Made by a program: the position numbers and the translations under genes. A model generated the notes under the pieces. The model was not told the origin of the DNA and did not search any database. It saw nothing but the letters and a program-made list of their open reading frames with translations. Source: Methanoculleus oceani (GTDB lineage: Archaea; Halobacteriota; Methanomicrobia; Methanomicrobiales; Methanoculleaceae). From it: a stretch of 64,000 bases of DNA. Numbering within the stretch: position 1 is the first letter of the stretch; each line of letters opens with the position of its first letter. The DNA lies in contig NZ_QFDM01000001.1 of the NCBI RefSeq assembly GCF_023702065.1, positions 558,001 to 622,000 of the forward strand. The letters run 5' to 3'. Below, one piece after another: positions 9,583 to 19,800 of this stretch.

Positions 9583-9782
9583 GGGAATATCGCCACGGGG
9601 GGAGGGGCTGACGGGGAGGGGGGAGCATCCCCCCTCCCCTGTCTCCATCCCATAAGGAAACATGTAACCCCCACCCCGCCCGGCCTTCGGCCTCCTCACC
9701 CGCACCTGCGGTGCTCATGCTCCGGCCCTACGGCCCGTCGCACCCCACACCTCGGGGCGGGGGCAGTGCGTGGCGATATCCC
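9583..9782. repeat. Structured repeat element bracketed by inverted repeats
   Basis: The region 9442-9976 has no convincing gene. Within it GGGAATATCGCCAC (9583-9596) and GTGGCGATATCCC (9770-9782) form an inverted repeat apart from one extra A. Between them lie a hairpin with a perfect 12-bp stem GGGGAGGGGGGA / TCCCCCCTCCCC and a 3-nt loop (9613-9639), a GGCC hairpin near 9681, and a modular hairpin array at about 9700-9733 with GCACC-tgc-GGTGC, the linker CTCATGCTCCG, GGCCC-tac-GGGCC and the linker GTCGC. The array is in reverse orientation although both neighbouring genes are on the plus strand. Confidence 0.65.
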
Positions 9783-9976
9783 CTCGAAATCCGTGCCCGG
9801 AGTGCAATCTGAGGACGCTCAAGTCCATTCAGTCAAACAAACCCAAAGAGAGCGGCGTCTATCTCTGTGCACCGTTATTCAATCCCTCCGAATGTCTGAG
9901 GCTCCGAATGCTTGCATGTTGCACCTCTCAGGTGCTCGAACTCCGGATGTCCCCCGGACCCGGCCGGCCCGCTCCC

Positions 9977-10672
9977 ATGAAGCATCCGGGCGAAACCCTT
10001 ATCCCCTGCCGCGAGTTCTCTGGAACCGTGACTCTGCCCCGGGCGGGTGCGGTTTTTGCAGCCGTCGTCCTGGCCCTGTATGCGCTTGTCGCCGCAGTGG
10101 TGCTGACCGCGCCCTATGGAGATCCGATCCATGTTATAGCGCGCCTCACCGCTCTGTGGGGTTTTCTTGCCCTCGCCATCGCAGCCATCCTGACACCGTT
10201 CCTCCGGGAGATCATGAAGGTCTTCGGCAGGCCGTTTCTCGCGGTGCACCACACCTTCGCCGCCGTCGGGCTTCTCCTTCCGACAATGCACCCGGTGGCC
10301 CTCGCCATAGGGGCGATGAACCCTGCCGTGTTTATTCCTGTCTTCTCCCCCTGGGGGAGGTTCTGGGCACTCGCAGGCCGGCCCGCACTCTATCTCATCT
10401 ACATCGCGTTTGCCGGGATCCTGCTCCGGAAGTACATCCCGAAATACTGGCGATGGGTGCACGGCCTGATGTACGTCGCGCTCCTCTTTGCTATCGTGCA
10501 CGGAAATCTGATCGGAGACGATTTTGAGAACCCGATCATATGGGTGCTCTTCAATACGCTCTTCGCCCTCGTCGTCGCGGCGTTCGTTCTCAAGCGGTGG
10601 CAGATGACACAGAAGAAGAGGGCATCTGTCCGGAGCGACACTTCGAAGAAGCGGAGCTCGAGAAACCCGTAG
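9977..10672 (+). CDS. Ferric reductase-like transmembrane protein
   Basis: About 231 residues with six hydrophobic segments. Histidines in VHHTFAAVGLLLP, TMHPVALAI, WRWVHGLMY and FAIVHGNLIG are spaced as in the haem-binding four-helix core of the ferric reductase-like domain (YedZ/FRE group). No flavin or NAD domain is attached, so it may pass electrons between a membrane pool and an unknown partner. The start is uncertain: ATG 9977 is used, and GTG 10028, closer to the first membrane helix, is possible. The last roughly 15 residues (about RSDTSKKRSSRNP) and the stop codon are encoded by a hairpin-array repeat. Confidence 0.7.
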   Translation: MKHPGETLIPCREFSGTVTLPRAGAVFAAVVLALYALVAAVVLTAPYGDPIHVIARLTALWGFLALAIAAILTPFLREIMKVFGRPFLAVHHTFAAVGLLLPTMHPVALAIGAMNPAVFIPVFSPWGRFWALAGRPALYLIYIAFAGILLRKYIPKYWRWVHGLMYVALLFAIVHGNLIGDDFENPIIWVLFNTLFALVVAAFVLKRWQMTQKKRASVRSDTSKKRSSRNP

Positions 10673-10700
10673 GGTTTCGAGCGCGGCGGTGCACGGAGTT
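10630..10700 (+). repeat. Modular hairpin array overlapping the 3' end of the ferric reductase-like gene
   Basis: Forward-orientation modules are GGAGCGAC, hairpin ACTTC-ga-AGAAG, linker CGGAGCTCGAG, hairpin AAACCC-gta-GGGTTT, then CGAGCGCGGCG. The coding sequence runs through the first hairpins and stops at the TAG in the loop of the second (10670-10672). Confidence 0.75.
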
Positions 10701-10791
10701 GATCCTGTTTTGAGTCACGAAATCGGCTCTCCCGGGAGTGCCGCGATAGGGTTTTATCCTCTGCCTTCCTTCTCTCTCCTGGTGATGCCAG

Positions 10792-10944
10792 ATGTGTACA
10801 GTCGGTGGACCTGTCGATATCGAGTTCAATGAGCGGGTGAAGGGCACGAATTACCGCTGCAAAGAGTGCGGCGAAAAGTTCAAGGGCGTTGGAAAGCGAC
10901 CCATGTGCCCGAGCTGCCAGTCGGAAGATGTCGAAGAAGTCTGA
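10792..10944 (+). CDS. Small zinc-ribbon protein, 50 residues
   Basis: A 50-codon frame encoding two CxxC pairs, CKEC at 23-26 and CPSC at 39-42, typical of a single zinc ribbon. An archaeal promoter-like TTTTAT lies at 10752-10757, so the transcript should start just ahead of the ATG. The last 17 nt overlap the start of the next gene, indicating coupling. Likely a nucleic-acid or protein-binding accessory factor; the exact role is unknown. Confidence 0.75.
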   Translation: MCTVGGPVDIEFNERVKGTNYRCKECGEKFKGVGKRPMCPSCQSEDVEEV

Positions 10945-11464
10945 AGGCGGTGCTTCCGGAGTCTCCTCTGCCGGGCCGGACGTGACGACCGTTCCTCTCG
11001 GCAGCGAGCTCCTCCTCGTCCGGGGAGAGCGTTCTTTTCTGCTGGTCGCGAAAGCCGGTTCCCTGTTTACGCTCTGCATCGAGACCCCCGACGACGAGTA
11101 CTGCCTCACGGTCGACCCCGACGACCTGATCGCCGTCTCCATGCCCGAAGGCGGTCCCCTTGAGCAGGCACGCATGATGCTCGAGCTGGTCCGGCGATAC
11201 CACATCCCGCTCGTCGTCCTTCCTAAAGACCATCCCGGGTCGAAGCGGCTATCGATGGTCGTCTCGGTCGCCCCGGAGATCCTCCTCGCCTGCGATATCC
11301 GCCGGGGAACCCATCCCGAGCAGCACCTGCTCTGCTCATCGGCGGAGTTCTCCGGGCTCTCGCTTGCCGGGGTTCCCGGGGGTGTTACGATAAGAAACCT
11401 CCCACCCGGGGTGGAAGTGAAGCATCTGGATGCGGAAAAATCCTCAGCGGACAAACAACAATAA
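10928..11464 (+). CDS. Conserved hypothetical protein
   Basis: 178 residues from the ATG at 10928, overlapping the zinc-ribbon gene by 17 nt. I do not recognise the family. It is soluble (no membrane segment or signal peptide) and begins with a Ser/Gly-rich disordered stretch. It then forms an alternating hydrophobic pattern with ARMMLELVRRYHIPLVVLPKDHPGSKR, which resembles the core of an alpha/beta domain. Two Asp/Glu clusters (TPDDEYCLTVDPDD) are notable. Coupling with a zinc ribbon suggests the two proteins act together. Confidence 0.65.
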   Translation: MSKKSEGGASGVSSAGPDVTTVPLGSELLLVRGERSFLLVAKAGSLFTLCIETPDDEYCLTVDPDDLIAVSMPEGGPLEQARMMLELVRRYHIPLVVLPKDHPGSKRLSMVVSVAPEILLACDIRRGTHPEQHLLCSSAEFSGLSLAGVPGGVTIRNLPPGVEVKHLDAEKSSADKQQ

Positions 11465-11510
11465 ATATATGCTCAATTTCATCAAATATTCATACGCCGT
11501 GAGAAGGAGG
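11462..11510 (+). promoter_or_regulatory. ATP synthase operon promoter and ribosome binding site
   Basis: TAAATATAT at 11462-11470 begins within the previous stop codon and predicts a start near 11493. AGGAGGG lies at 11504-11510. It drives the ATG at 11516 of subunit H; a TTG three bases before that ATG is too close to the Shine-Dalgarno. Confidence 0.55.
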
Positions 11511-11515
11511 GTTTG

Positions 11516-11845
11516 ATGAAGACCGATGTCCTGAAAAGCATCAGGGAAACTGAAGAAGAGTATCAGGCGATGATCCGTGATGCGCAGGCTGAGAGGAAGA
11601 AGAGCCTCTCGGATGCCGAACTGGAGGCTGAAAACCTGGTCCTGAAGGCACAGAAAGATGCCGGAGAACACAGGAATCAGCGCCTAGCGGAGGCACGGGC
11701 CCAGGCGCAGAACAGATATGCAGAGATTGTCAGGGAGGGTGAAGCGCGCGCAGAGGCGCTGAAAGCAACGGGCAACAAGAACCTTGCAGAAGCTGTAGAC
11801 TTTATTGTTACACGGTTTAAGGAGCAGCTGCATGTTAAGGCCTGA
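11516..11845 (+). CDS. ahaH: A-type ATP synthase subunit H
   Basis: 109-residue protein that is almost entirely charged helix (KSIRETEEEYQAMIRDAQAER and on to about residue 90), as expected for the peripheral-stalk coiled coil that pairs with subunit E. First gene of the A1AO cluster in the order known from Methanosarcina. It overlaps subunit I by 14 nt. Confidence 0.9.
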   Translation: MKTDVLKSIRETEEEYQAMIRDAQAERKKSLSDAELEAENLVLKAQKDAGEHRNQRLAEARAQAQNRYAEIVREGEARAEALKATGNKNLAEAVDFIVTRFKEQLHVKA

Positions 11846-13775
11846 ACAGATGCGCCGGCTGCTCATCGCGGCCCCGAAGGGCGAGATCGATACCATCATC
11901 AGGGAACTCTACCGCCACCACGTCTATCACATCGAAGACTTCGTGGCGGAGAGCGAGTCTCCTGAAGCGTTATCGATCGGTCACCCGCTCTCCGGGGCGA
12001 GCGATGCGGCTTCGGCGCTCATCAAGGTCAGGGCAATTGAAAATGCGTGCGGGATAGACCCCGACAGCGTAGAAATCAGGGCGAAGCTCCCCGCATCGAA
12101 GGTCAGGGAGATGATCCGGACGGATCTACCCGCTATCCAGAAGGAGGCGGAAGATCTCATCGGTTCGCGCTCGAGACTGGAGGCGCGTCAGAAAGAGCAC
12201 GAACAGCGCGCGCGGGAACTTGAACCGTTTGCCGCGGTGCCTCTGGATCTGGAACTGTACCGCGGGTATACACGGTTTGCCGTCTTTACCGGGCACATCA
12301 CGCACGACGTCGCTATCGACGTCCCCCATGAGAAGTATTTTTCCGACAAAGTGCCCGGCAACATGATCGTCGTCGTGGCGCAGACAGAGCACCGTGAGCA
12401 GGTCGAGCGGACTCTTCTCGACGCCGGATTCCAGGCGATCCCCGTCCCGGAGGAGACCGGGGCTCCGGCCGACCTCATGAAGGCTCACGCCGAAGAGGCC
12501 CGGCGGATCGGGAACGAAATTGTCGAGGTCAACGCAAAGATCGCGGGAATCCGCGACAGGCATACCGATTTCCTGGTAGCATGTGATGAACTACTCACGG
12601 CTGACGTAGAACGGGCGGAAGCCCCATTGCGGTTTGCTACCACAGAGGAGACCTTCATCACCGAAGGGTGGGTGCCTGGCGACCGGGCGGACAGGATCCG
12701 CCAGGCGCTGGAGAGTGCGACAAACGGCCGGATCTACATCGAGGAACTGGAGATCGACGACGATACCAAAGTCCCGGTGGAGTACGAGAACCCGTCGTTC
12801 GCCTCACCGACCCAGGTGCTCATGGATATCTACGCACGGCCCCGGTACTCCGAGCTCGACCCGACGCTGATGGTAGCCATCGTGTTTCCCATCTTCTTCG
12901 GGCTGATCCTCGGCGATGTGGGCTACGGAGCAGTCCTGCTCTTCCTGAGCCTAGGGCTGCGGAAGTTCCTGAAAGGCGACGAAGGAAGGATGCTCCTTCG
13001 GGTGCTCGGTTACGCAAGCATCTCAAGTATTGTCTTTGGCATACTCTACAGCGAATTCTTCGGGTTCGCGCTCCCGTGGAATGCAGTGCTCTTCTCCCGA
13101 CACCTCAACATCGGAGGGGAAGTGCACGGTCACGGCCCGCAGGTAGCCGAGCTCATGATCATCTCGATCTGGATCGGTGTCCTGCACATCACGCTCGGGC
13201 GCATCCTCGGCATGATCAATGCCCGGAAATTCCACCACGGAAAGCACGCGACAAAGGCGGTAATCGCCAATGCCGGCTGGCTTGGAACGATGTGGGGTAT
13301 CCTCATCCTGATCTGGTCGTTCTATGCCATCCCGATGATGCCCGACCTGACAGGTTTCCCTGTCGCCATCGCGGTCGGTGTCGTCCTCCTGGTGGCAGGC
13401 GTCCTCGGGATCGCGCAGGAGAACCCGCTCGAGATCGTCGAACTTCCGACGATCATCAGTCACGTATTGTCCTACGCCCGTCTTGTGGCGGTGGGCTTAT
13501 CGTCGGTCGCCATCGCTATGGTGATCAACTTCATCGCGATCGGCATGATGATAGAGCCCCAGCTCGAAGCGATCACTCCGCTCGGCGTGATCTTCATCAT
13601 CGTCGGCATTTTCGTCTTCCTGGTGGGTCACGTGCTGAACACGGCACTCGGCCTCCTCGGCGGCGGTCTGCACTCAATTCGTCTTCACTATGTTGAATTC
13701 TTCACCAAGTTCTACAAAGGTGGAGGAAAGAAGTACAACCCATTCGGTATGAAATCCAAGTTTACGGAGGAATAA
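11832..13775 (+). CDS. ahaI: A-type ATP synthase subunit I (subunit a)
   Basis: 647 residues. The N-terminal half (1-330) is cytosolic with long coiled coils (ESPEALSIG...RSRLEARQKEHEQRARELE). The C-terminal half has about seven or eight membrane helices with the ion-channel arginine region near SYARLVAVGLSSVAIAMVINF. It forms the static ion half-channels against the K ring and anchors the peripheral stalks. The ATG at 11832 has AAGGAG 7 nt upstream and is favoured over an earlier frame extension that overlaps subunit H further. Confidence 0.95.
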   Translation: MLRPEQMRRLLIAAPKGEIDTIIRELYRHHVYHIEDFVAESESPEALSIGHPLSGASDAASALIKVRAIENACGIDPDSVEIRAKLPASKVREMIRTDLPAIQKEAEDLIGSRSRLEARQKEHEQRARELEPFAAVPLDLELYRGYTRFAVFTGHITHDVAIDVPHEKYFSDKVPGNMIVVVAQTEHREQVERTLLDAGFQAIPVPEETGAPADLMKAHAEEARRIGNEIVEVNAKIAGIRDRHTDFLVACDELLTADVERAEAPLRFATTEETFITEGWVPGDRADRIRQALESATNGRIYIEELEIDDDTKVPVEYENPSFASPTQVLMDIYARPRYSELDPTLMVAIVFPIFFGLILGDVGYGAVLLFLSLGLRKFLKGDEGRMLLRVLGYASISSIVFGILYSEFFGFALPWNAVLFSRHLNIGGEVHGHGPQVAELMIISIWIGVLHITLGRILGMINARKFHHGKHATKAVIANAGWLGTMWGILILIWSFYAIPMMPDLTGFPVAIAVGVVLLVAGVLGIAQENPLEIVELPTIISHVLSYARLVAVGLSSVAIAMVINFIAIGMMIEPQLEAITPLGVIFIIVGIFVFLVGHVLNTALGLLGGGLHSIRLHYVEFFTKFYKGGGKKYNPFGMKSKFTEE

Positions 13776-13779
13776 AAAA

Positions 13780-14037
13780 ATGGTAGATTTTGGCACAGCA
13801 GAACTGACTCTTGAAATGGTACAGGCATCGCAGTTGGGAATGAGGGCACTCGGCGCAGGTCTTGCGGTCGGTCTGACCGGCATCGGCGCCGGTATCGCAG
13901 AGATGGCGATCGGTTCTGCAGCCGTCGGAGCGACGGCAGAGAACCGTGACGTATTCGGTCTGGTGCTGCTCCTTACAGTTATTCCCGAAACCATTGTCAT
14001 CTTCGGTCTTGTGGTTGCACTGCTGCTTCTGTTCTGA
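13780..14037 (+). CDS. ahaK: A-type ATP synthase subunit K (proteolipid)
   Basis: 85-residue two-helix rotor subunit. Helix 1 is GLAVGLTGIGAGIAEMAIGSAAVGA and helix 2 is LVLLLTVIPETIVIFGLVVALLLLF. The glutamate in IPETIVIF is the expected ion-binding carboxylate. It is a single hairpin, without the duplication found in some archaea. The GGAGG at 13767-13771 lies 8 nt before the ATG at 13780, fitting the high expression needed for a ring subunit. Confidence 0.95.
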   Translation: MVDFGTAELTLEMVQASQLGMRALGAGLAVGLTGIGAGIAEMAIGSAAVGATAENRDVFGLVLLLTVIPETIVIFGLVVALLLLF

Positions 14038-14048
14038 TGGAGTGAACC

Positions 14049-14627
14049 ATGGGACTCGAAGCAGTCGTCAACGAGATCCGGGAGAAAGGGCGAAAAGAGG
14101 TCGAGGCGGTCCGGGCGGAGACCCGGGCCGAAGTCGAAGAGATCCTGAAGGACGCACAGGCCCGCGCCGCCGAGATTAAACTCTCGGCTGAAGAGGAGGC
14201 GGACCGGGCGGCCACCCACATCACCAACCAGGAAGTCTCCGCCGCGAACCTCGTCGTCAAGCGGCAGGTCTTAAACGCCCAGAAGACGCTCCTTGATCAG
14301 GTCTATTCGGCCTCGCTCGCCGCTGTCGGTGATCTGCCTGCTGAGTTCCACGAGAAGGCGCTCACAGACCTGTTGAAGAGAGCGGCAAAGGAGATCAAGA
14401 AGGGTGTCGTGCATGCAAACGAGCGGGATATCCCTGTTGTCGAGAAGATCCTCGGCGCGACGAAGTCCCTCTCGGGCTACACCGTGGGCGACCCGGTTGA
14501 CATTCCCGGCGGCATCATCGTCGAGAGCGACGACGGCGATCTGCAGCTCGACTACAGCTACGGCACGTTCCTGAGCGAAGTCTGGGAATCCGCCCTGAAG
14601 GATGCGTCAGATATCCTGTTTGCGTGA
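14049..14627 (+). CDS. ahaE: A-type ATP synthase subunit E
   Basis: 192 residues: an N-terminal coiled coil (about 1-90, EIREKGRKEVEAVRAETRAEV...) that pairs with subunit H, then a globular C-terminal domain ending GTFLSEVWESALKDASDILFA that caps the A1 head. Together with H it makes the peripheral stalk. It lies 11 nt after subunit K. Confidence 0.93.
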   Translation: MGLEAVVNEIREKGRKEVEAVRAETRAEVEEILKDAQARAAEIKLSAEEEADRAATHITNQEVSAANLVVKRQVLNAQKTLLDQVYSASLAAVGDLPAEFHEKALTDLLKRAAKEIKKGVVHANERDIPVVEKILGATKSLSGYTVGDPVDIPGGIIVESDDGDLQLDYSYGTFLSEVWESALKDASDILFA

Positions 14628-14639
14628 GGAGGTTCATAC

Positions 14640-15698
14640 ATGGCAGGGATAAGTAGCGGATTGGCAACCAACTACATCTACGCCTGCACCCGCATGCGGG
14701 TACGGCGATCACTGCTGATACCGCGCGAAGATTATCTCCGGATGCTGAATATGAGCCTGCCTGAGATCACCCGGTTCATCGGCGAGACCACCTACCGGTC
14801 CGAGATCGATGAACTCGGCACCTCCTTCTCCGGTATCAACCTCGTCGAGGTGGCCTTGAGCTGGAATCTCGCCAAGGAGTATCAGAACATCCTGGAGCTC
14901 GTGCCCGGGGAACTGAAATATTTCACCGCCAGCTACCTGCGCAGGTGGGATATTCAGAACGTCGTCACCATCCTGCGCGGTAAGATGCAGGGGGTGCAGC
15001 CCGGCAAGCTCAAGGAAGTCCTGATACCGGCCGGCAGGCTGGACAAGGTCGCTCTCGACCGTCTTCTCGCCGAAGAATCACCGGAACGGGTCGTCGAGGC
15101 GCTCAAGGGCGAGCGGTTCTATCCTACCCTCGAGAAGGAACTCCCTCGCGCGATGGAGACCGGGTCGTTTGCTCACCTGGAGAATGAACTCTATAAGGGC
15201 TACTACGCACGACTCATCGCCGACGCCACGGGAGGCATCAAGGGCGGGAGTATATTCCTGAAGTACATCAAGCTCGAGATCGATACCCGGAACATCCAGA
15301 ACCTCTTCCGCCTCCGGGCCGGGCACGTCCGCGAGGACGTGCGGGAACTGATGATCCCCGGCGGCTCGTTCTCGGTGGAAGAACTGCAGCGGCTCTCGGG
15401 GCTTGAGGACCGGGACGAGTTCATCGACGCCTTAAAGAGGCAGGTGAGGTCGACCCCGCTCTTAAACACGCTCGAGGCTATCCGGGGCAAGACTGCCCTC
15501 CATGAGGTCGAGGTTGCGCTGACCCGGGTCCAGCTGGACCAGATGGAGCGGATGTCGAAACGGTACCCGTTCTCGGTCCTGCCCGTCATCGTCTACCTGG
15601 AGGAGAAGAAGTACGAGGTCGCGAACCTTCGCGCCCTCGCCCGGGGCAAGGAAGCCGGCCTCCCCGGTGAGCGATTACAGGGCTACCTGGTGATGTAG
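14640..15698 (+). CDS. ahaC: A-type ATP synthase subunit C
   Basis: 352-residue helical protein that links the central stalk to the K ring. The N-terminus [21 protein letters not shown] and the [16 protein letters not shown] segment are typical of the V/A-ATPase C/d subunit. GAGGAGG precedes the ATG at 14640. Only one base separates its stop from subunit F. Confidence 0.93.
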   Translation: MAGISSGLATNYIYACTRMRVRRSLLIPREDYLRMLNMSLPEITRFIGETTYRSEIDELGTSFSGINLVEVALSWNLAKEYQNILELVPGELKYFTASYLRRWDIQNVVTILRGKMQGVQPGKLKEVLIPAGRLDKVALDRLLAEESPERVVEALKGERFYPTLEKELPRAMETGSFAHLENELYKGYYARLIADATGGIKGGSIFLKYIKLEIDTRNIQNLFRLRAGHVREDVRELMIPGGSFSVEELQRLSGLEDRDEFIDALKRQVRSTPLLNTLEAIRGKTALHEVEVALTRVQLDQMERMSKRYPFSVLPVIVYLEEKKYEVANLRALARGKEAGLPGERLQGYLVM

Positions 15699-15699
15699 A

Positions 15700-16005
15700 A
15701 TGGAGATCGCAATTGTCGGTACCGGTGAATTCATCCTCGGTTTCAGGCTCGCGGGCGTCAGGAAGACCTACGCGGCCGAGACCGACGAGCGGCTGGTCGA
15801 GCAGATTAACCAGGTGCTCCAGGACAGGGACGTCGGCATTCTCGTGCTGAAGGGCAGCGACATGGAGCGGATCCCCCTGCGACTTCGCACCACCCTCGAG
15901 AACTCCGTTAAGCCGACGGTAATCGCTATCGGCGGAGAAGAGGGCGGCCTGTCGATGAGAGAGAAAATCAAGAGATCGGTGGGTGTTGATCTGTGGAAGC
16001 AATGA
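15700..16005 (+). CDS. ahaF: A-type ATP synthase subunit F
   Basis: 101-residue Rossmann-like central-stalk subunit. The start [20 protein letters not shown] and the [11 protein letters not shown] segment match the V/A-ATPase F family. Its last codons overlap the start region of subunit A. Confidence 0.93.
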   Translation: MEIAIVGTGEFILGFRLAGVRKTYAAETDERLVEQINQVLQDRDVGILVLKGSDMERIPLRLRTTLENSVKPTVIAIGGEEGGLSMREKIKRSVGVDLWKQ

Positions 16006-17756
16006 AGAAAGGACAAGAAAACAGGGCTCAGGGTGCCCTGAAACGAATTTCAGGGCCGGTCGTCACTGCTGTCGGTCTCGACGCACACATGTACGACGTG
16101 GTGAAGATCGGCAATGAGGAACTGATGGGGGAGGTCATCAAGATCCAGGGTGAGAACATCATCATCCAGGTCTACGAAGATACCGCCGGCATCAGGCCCG
16201 GTGAGCCGGTGGAGAATACCGGCCTCTCGCTCGCAGTGGAGCTCGGGCCCGGTCTGCTGACCAGTATCTACGACGGGATCCAGCGACCGCTCGAAGTGCT
16301 CGTGGACAAGATGGGCAACTTCATCGAACGCGGCGTCTCGGCCCCCGGCCTCTCCCACGAGAAGAAGTGGGAGTTCGTGCCCACGGTAAAGAAGGGCGAC
16401 GAAGTCAAGGCCGGCGACATCCTCGGCACGGTCCAGGAGACGAACATCGTCCATAAGATCATGGTCCCGCCCAAAACAAAGGGCGGCAAGATCAAGGAGA
16501 TCTCGGGCGGCAGTTTCACGGTCGACGAGACGATCTGCGTCCTCGAGGACGGCACCGAGATCACGATGCTCCAGCGCTGGCCGGTCCGTGTGCCCCGCCC
16601 CGTGAAACAGAAACTGAACCCGGACATCCCGCTGATCACCGGTCAGCGGATTCTGGACGGCCTCTTCCCCATCGCCAAGGGCGGAACGGCGGCCATCCCC
16701 GGACCGTTCGGGAGCGGCAAGACGGTCACCCAGCAGCAGCTTGCGAAGTGGTCCGATGCCGAGATCGTCGTCTACATCGGCTGCGGCGAGCGCGGCAACG
16801 AGATGACCGAGGTTCTGACCGAGTTCCCGGAACTCGAGGACCCGAAGACCGGCAAACCGCTGATGGAGCGGACGGTGCTGATCGCGAACACCTCGAACAT
16901 GCCCGTCGCGGCCCGTGAAGCGTCCGTGTATACGGGCATCACGATCGCCGAGTACTTCCGTGACATGGGCTACGACGTCTCGCTGATGGCCGACTCCACC
17001 TCCCGGTGGGCGGAGGCGATGCGTGAGATCTCGAGTCGTCTTGAGGAGATGCCCGGTGAAGAAGGGTATCCCGCATACCTTGCGGCACGCCTCTCGGAGT
17101 TCTACGAGCGTGCGGGCCGTGTCATCGCCTTGAACGGTGCCGGCGGTTCCGTATCGGTCATCGGCGCGGTCTCGCCGCCCGGCGGTGACTTCTCCGAGCC
17201 GGTCACCCAGAACACCCTGCGTATCGTCAAGGTCTTCTGGGCACTGGACGCGAAGCTCTCGCAGCGCCGGCATTTCCCGGCCATCAACTGGCTGAACTCC
17301 TACTCGCTCTACCTCGACGCGCTCAACGAGTGGTACGACAAAGAGGTCTCGCCCGAGTGGAACCCGCTCCGGGCGTGGGCGATGGGCGTCCTCCAGAAAG
17401 AGGCCGAACTCCAGGAGATCGTTCAGCTGGTCGGTTCCGACGCCCTGCCCGACGAGGAGCAGGTCACCATCGAGGTGGCGAGGATGATCCGCGAGATCTT
17501 CCTGCAACAGAACGCCTACGATGCGGTGGACACGTTCTGCCCGATGTCCAAGCAGTACGACATGATGAAGGCGATCAAGCACTACGCCGACCTCGCGCGT
17601 ACCGCCCAGACGGGCGGAGCGACCCCGCAACAGGTCATCGGCATCAAGAGCAAGAACGAGCTTCCGCAGATCAAGTTCATCAAGGACTACGAGCCCGAAC
17701 TTGAGAAGATTATGAAAGACATGGAAGCTGAATTTGACGCGATGAGGGCGGTGTAA
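15993..17756 (+). CDS. ahaA: A-type ATP synthase subunit A (catalytic)
   Basis: About 587 residues. Catalytic nucleotide-binding subunit with Walker A GPFGSGKT near residue 236, the non-homologous region bulging out before it, and [31 protein letters not shown]. No intein is present, in contrast to some archaeal homologues. The start is either GTG 15993 or ATG 16002; GTG is chosen because GGTG at 15980-15983 is at normal distance. Overlap with ahaF is 13 nt or 4 nt respectively. Confidence 0.97.
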   Translation: MEAMKKGQENRAQGALKRISGPVVTAVGLDAHMYDVVKIGNEELMGEVIKIQGENIIIQVYEDTAGIRPGEPVENTGLSLAVELGPGLLTSIYDGIQRPLEVLVDKMGNFIERGVSAPGLSHEKKWEFVPTVKKGDEVKAGDILGTVQETNIVHKIMVPPKTKGGKIKEISGGSFTVDETICVLEDGTEITMLQRWPVRVPRPVKQKLNPDIPLITGQRILDGLFPIAKGGTAAIPGPFGSGKTVTQQQLAKWSDAEIVVYIGCGERGNEMTEVLTEFPELEDPKTGKPLMERTVLIANTSNMPVAAREASVYTGITIAEYFRDMGYDVSLMADSTSRWAEAMREISSRLEEMPGEEGYPAYLAARLSEFYERAGRVIALNGAGGSVSVIGAVSPPGGDFSEPVTQNTLRIVKVFWALDAKLSQRRHFPAINWLNSYSLYLDALNEWYDKEVSPEWNPLRAWAMGVLQKEAELQEIVQLVGSDALPDEEQVTIEVARMIREIFLQQNAYDAVDTFCPMSKQYDMMKAIKHYADLARTAQTGGATPQQVIGIKSKNELPQIKFIKDYEPELEKIMKDMEAEFDAMRAV

Positions 17757-17758
17757 CC

Positions 17759-19144
17759 ATGAAGGAGTACAGAACGGTTGCACAGATTGCAGGCCCCCTG
17801 GTCTTCGTCGAGAAGACGGAGCCAGTGGGCTACAGCGAGCTCGTCAACATCGTGACCGCCGACGGCACGGTCAAGCGCGGCCAGGTGCTGGATACGAGCG
17901 ACGAGATCGTGGTCGTCCAGGTCTTCGAGACCACCGCAGGCATCGGCAGGGACTCGGGCATCCGCTTCACCGGCGAGACGATCAAGATGCCGGTCGGAAA
18001 GGACATGCTCGGTCGTATCCTCTCCGGCGGCGGCAAGCCGATCGACGGCGGCCCGGAGATCGTGCCCGAAAAGCGGCTCGAGATCACCGGTGCGGCCATC
18101 AACCCCTACGCCCGCTCGTCCCCCGAGGACTTCATCCAGACGGGTATCTCGACCATCGACGGGACGAACACTCTCGTCCGGGGTCAGAAACTCCCGATCT
18201 TCTCGGCTTCTGGTCTGCCCCACAACGACGTGGCGCTCCAGATCGCGCGGCAGGCGAAGGTGCCCGGCTCGACGGAAGAGTTCGCCGTGGTCTTTGCGGC
18301 CATGGGTATCACCCGGGAGGAGGCCAACTACTTCATGGCCGACTTCGAGAAGACGGGCGCTCTCGAGCGTTCGGTCGTCTTCCTGAATCTTGCAGACGAC
18401 CCGGCCGTCGAGCGGACGATCACGCCGCGTCTCGCGCTGACCACAGCCGAGTACCTGGCGTTCGACCTCGGCTACCACGTGCTGGTCATCCTGACGGATA
18501 TGACCAACTACTGCGAGGCGCTCCGTCAGATCGGCGCGGCCCGTGAGGAAGTGCCCGGGCGGCGCGGCTACCCGGGATACATGTACACGGACCTTGCAAG
18601 CATCTACGAGCGTGCCGGTATCATCAAGGGCGTCAAGGGCTCGGTCACCCAGATCCCGATCCTGACGATGCCGGGCGACGATATCACCCACCCGATCCCG
18701 GACCTGACCGGCTACATCACCGAAGGACAGATCGTGGTCAACCGTGATCTGCACCGGAAGGGTATCTACCCGCCGATCAACGTGCTGCCTTCGCTCTCCC
18801 GTCTGATGAACCTCGGTATCGGGAAGGGGCACACCCGCGAGGACCACAAGAAGGTCTCGGACCAGCTCTACGCGGCATACGCGGAGGGCAACGATCTCCG
18901 GGGCCTCGTGGCCATCGTCGGCAAGGACGCGCTCTCGGAGCGCGACAGGATGTTCCTCGAGTTCGCCGACCTCTTCGAGGACCGGTTCGTCAGGCAGGGC
19001 CTGTACGAAGACCGGGCGATCGAGGAGACGCTCGACCTCGGCTGGGACCTCCTCGCGACGCTGCCGGAGGAGCAGCTCGTGCGTATCGACCGCGAACTGA
19101 TCCAGAAGTATCACCCGAAGTACCGGAAGAAGGCCCAGGGGTAA
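17759..19144 (+). CDS. ahaB: A-type ATP synthase subunit B (regulatory)
   Basis: 461-residue non-catalytic nucleotide-binding subunit alternating with A in the A3B3 head. It shows [21 protein letters not shown] in place of a canonical Walker A, and the [31 protein letters not shown] segment. It begins 2 nt after the subunit A stop. Confidence 0.97.
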   Translation: MKEYRTVAQIAGPLVFVEKTEPVGYSELVNIVTADGTVKRGQVLDTSDEIVVVQVFETTAGIGRDSGIRFTGETIKMPVGKDMLGRILSGGGKPIDGGPEIVPEKRLEITGAAINPYARSSPEDFIQTGISTIDGTNTLVRGQKLPIFSASGLPHNDVALQIARQAKVPGSTEEFAVVFAAMGITREEANYFMADFEKTGALERSVVFLNLADDPAVERTITPRLALTTAEYLAFDLGYHVLVILTDMTNYCEALRQIGAAREEVPGRRGYPGYMYTDLASIYERAGIIKGVKGSVTQIPILTMPGDDITHPIPDLTGYITEGQIVVNRDLHRKGIYPPINVLPSLSRLMNLGIGKGHTREDHKKVSDQLYAAYAEGNDLRGLVAIVGKDALSERDRMFLEFADLFEDRFVRQGLYEDRAIEETLDLGWDLLATLPEEQLVRIDRELIQKYHPKYRKKAQG

Positions 19145-19150
19145 GTGTCC

Positions 19151-19777
19151 ATGGCGCTACGAGATATCAAGCCGACCCGTTCGGAGCTGATCAACATCAA
19201 GCGGCGGATCAAGCTCTCGGAGCGCGGCTATAACATCCTCAAGATGAAGCGCGATGGGCTGATCCTGGAGTTCTTCAAGGTGCTGCAGCAGGCGAAAGAC
19301 AGCCGCGGCGCACTGATGGAGCGGTATACGCGTGCGATGGAGATGATTGCCCTCGCCGAGACGGTCGAGGGCGCTATCGGGGTGAAGGCCGCCGCCTTCT
19401 CGACGGCGGACGTCCCCGCAATCTCCCTCAAAAGCAAGAACATCATGGGCGTCGTCGTCCCGGAGATCCAGGCGTCGTCGGTCCGGAAGGGCGTGCTCGA
19501 CCGCGGCTACGGGATGCTTGGCACCTCTGCCGTCATCGACGAGACCGCGGAGGCGTTCGAGGACCTGCTCGAAGCCATCATCGAGGCGGCCGAGATCGAG
19601 ACGACCATGAAGCGGCTGCTCGATGAGATCGAGGGCACCAAGCGGCGCGTGAACGCGCTCGAGTTCAAGGTGATCCCGGAGCTCACGGAAGCCAGAGACT
19701 TTATCAAGATGCGGCTCGATGAGATGGAGCGTGAGGAGCTCTTCCGCCTGAAAAAGATTAAGGCGCGGAGCACCTGA
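19151..19777 (+). CDS. ahaD: A-type ATP synthase subunit D
   Basis: 208-residue central rotor stalk with two long helices (DIKPTRSELINIKRRIKLSERGYNILKMKRDGLI and a C-terminal KRRVNALEFKVIPELTEARDFIKMRLDEMEREE). The ATG at 19151 is favoured over GTG 19145 because the AGGGG Shine-Dalgarno lies about 9 nt before it. No subunit G gene follows, unlike in Methanosarcina; pgk comes next. Confidence 0.95.
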   Translation: MALRDIKPTRSELINIKRRIKLSERGYNILKMKRDGLILEFFKVLQQAKDSRGALMERYTRAMEMIALAETVEGAIGVKAAAFSTADVPAISLKSKNIMGVVVPEIQASSVRKGVLDRGYGMLGTSAVIDETAEAFEDLLEAIIEAAEIETTMKRLLDEIEGTKRRVNALEFKVIPELTEARDFIKMRLDEMEREELFRLKKIKARST

Positions 19778-19800
19778 TCGAGAGAAACAGGTGATACCCG

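Noticed and set aside
16050-17783. 577-codon minus-strand frame opposite ahaA
   Set aside because: Shadow of the catalytic ATP synthase subunit; composition is Asp/Arg/Leu-rich nonsense without recognisable motifs.
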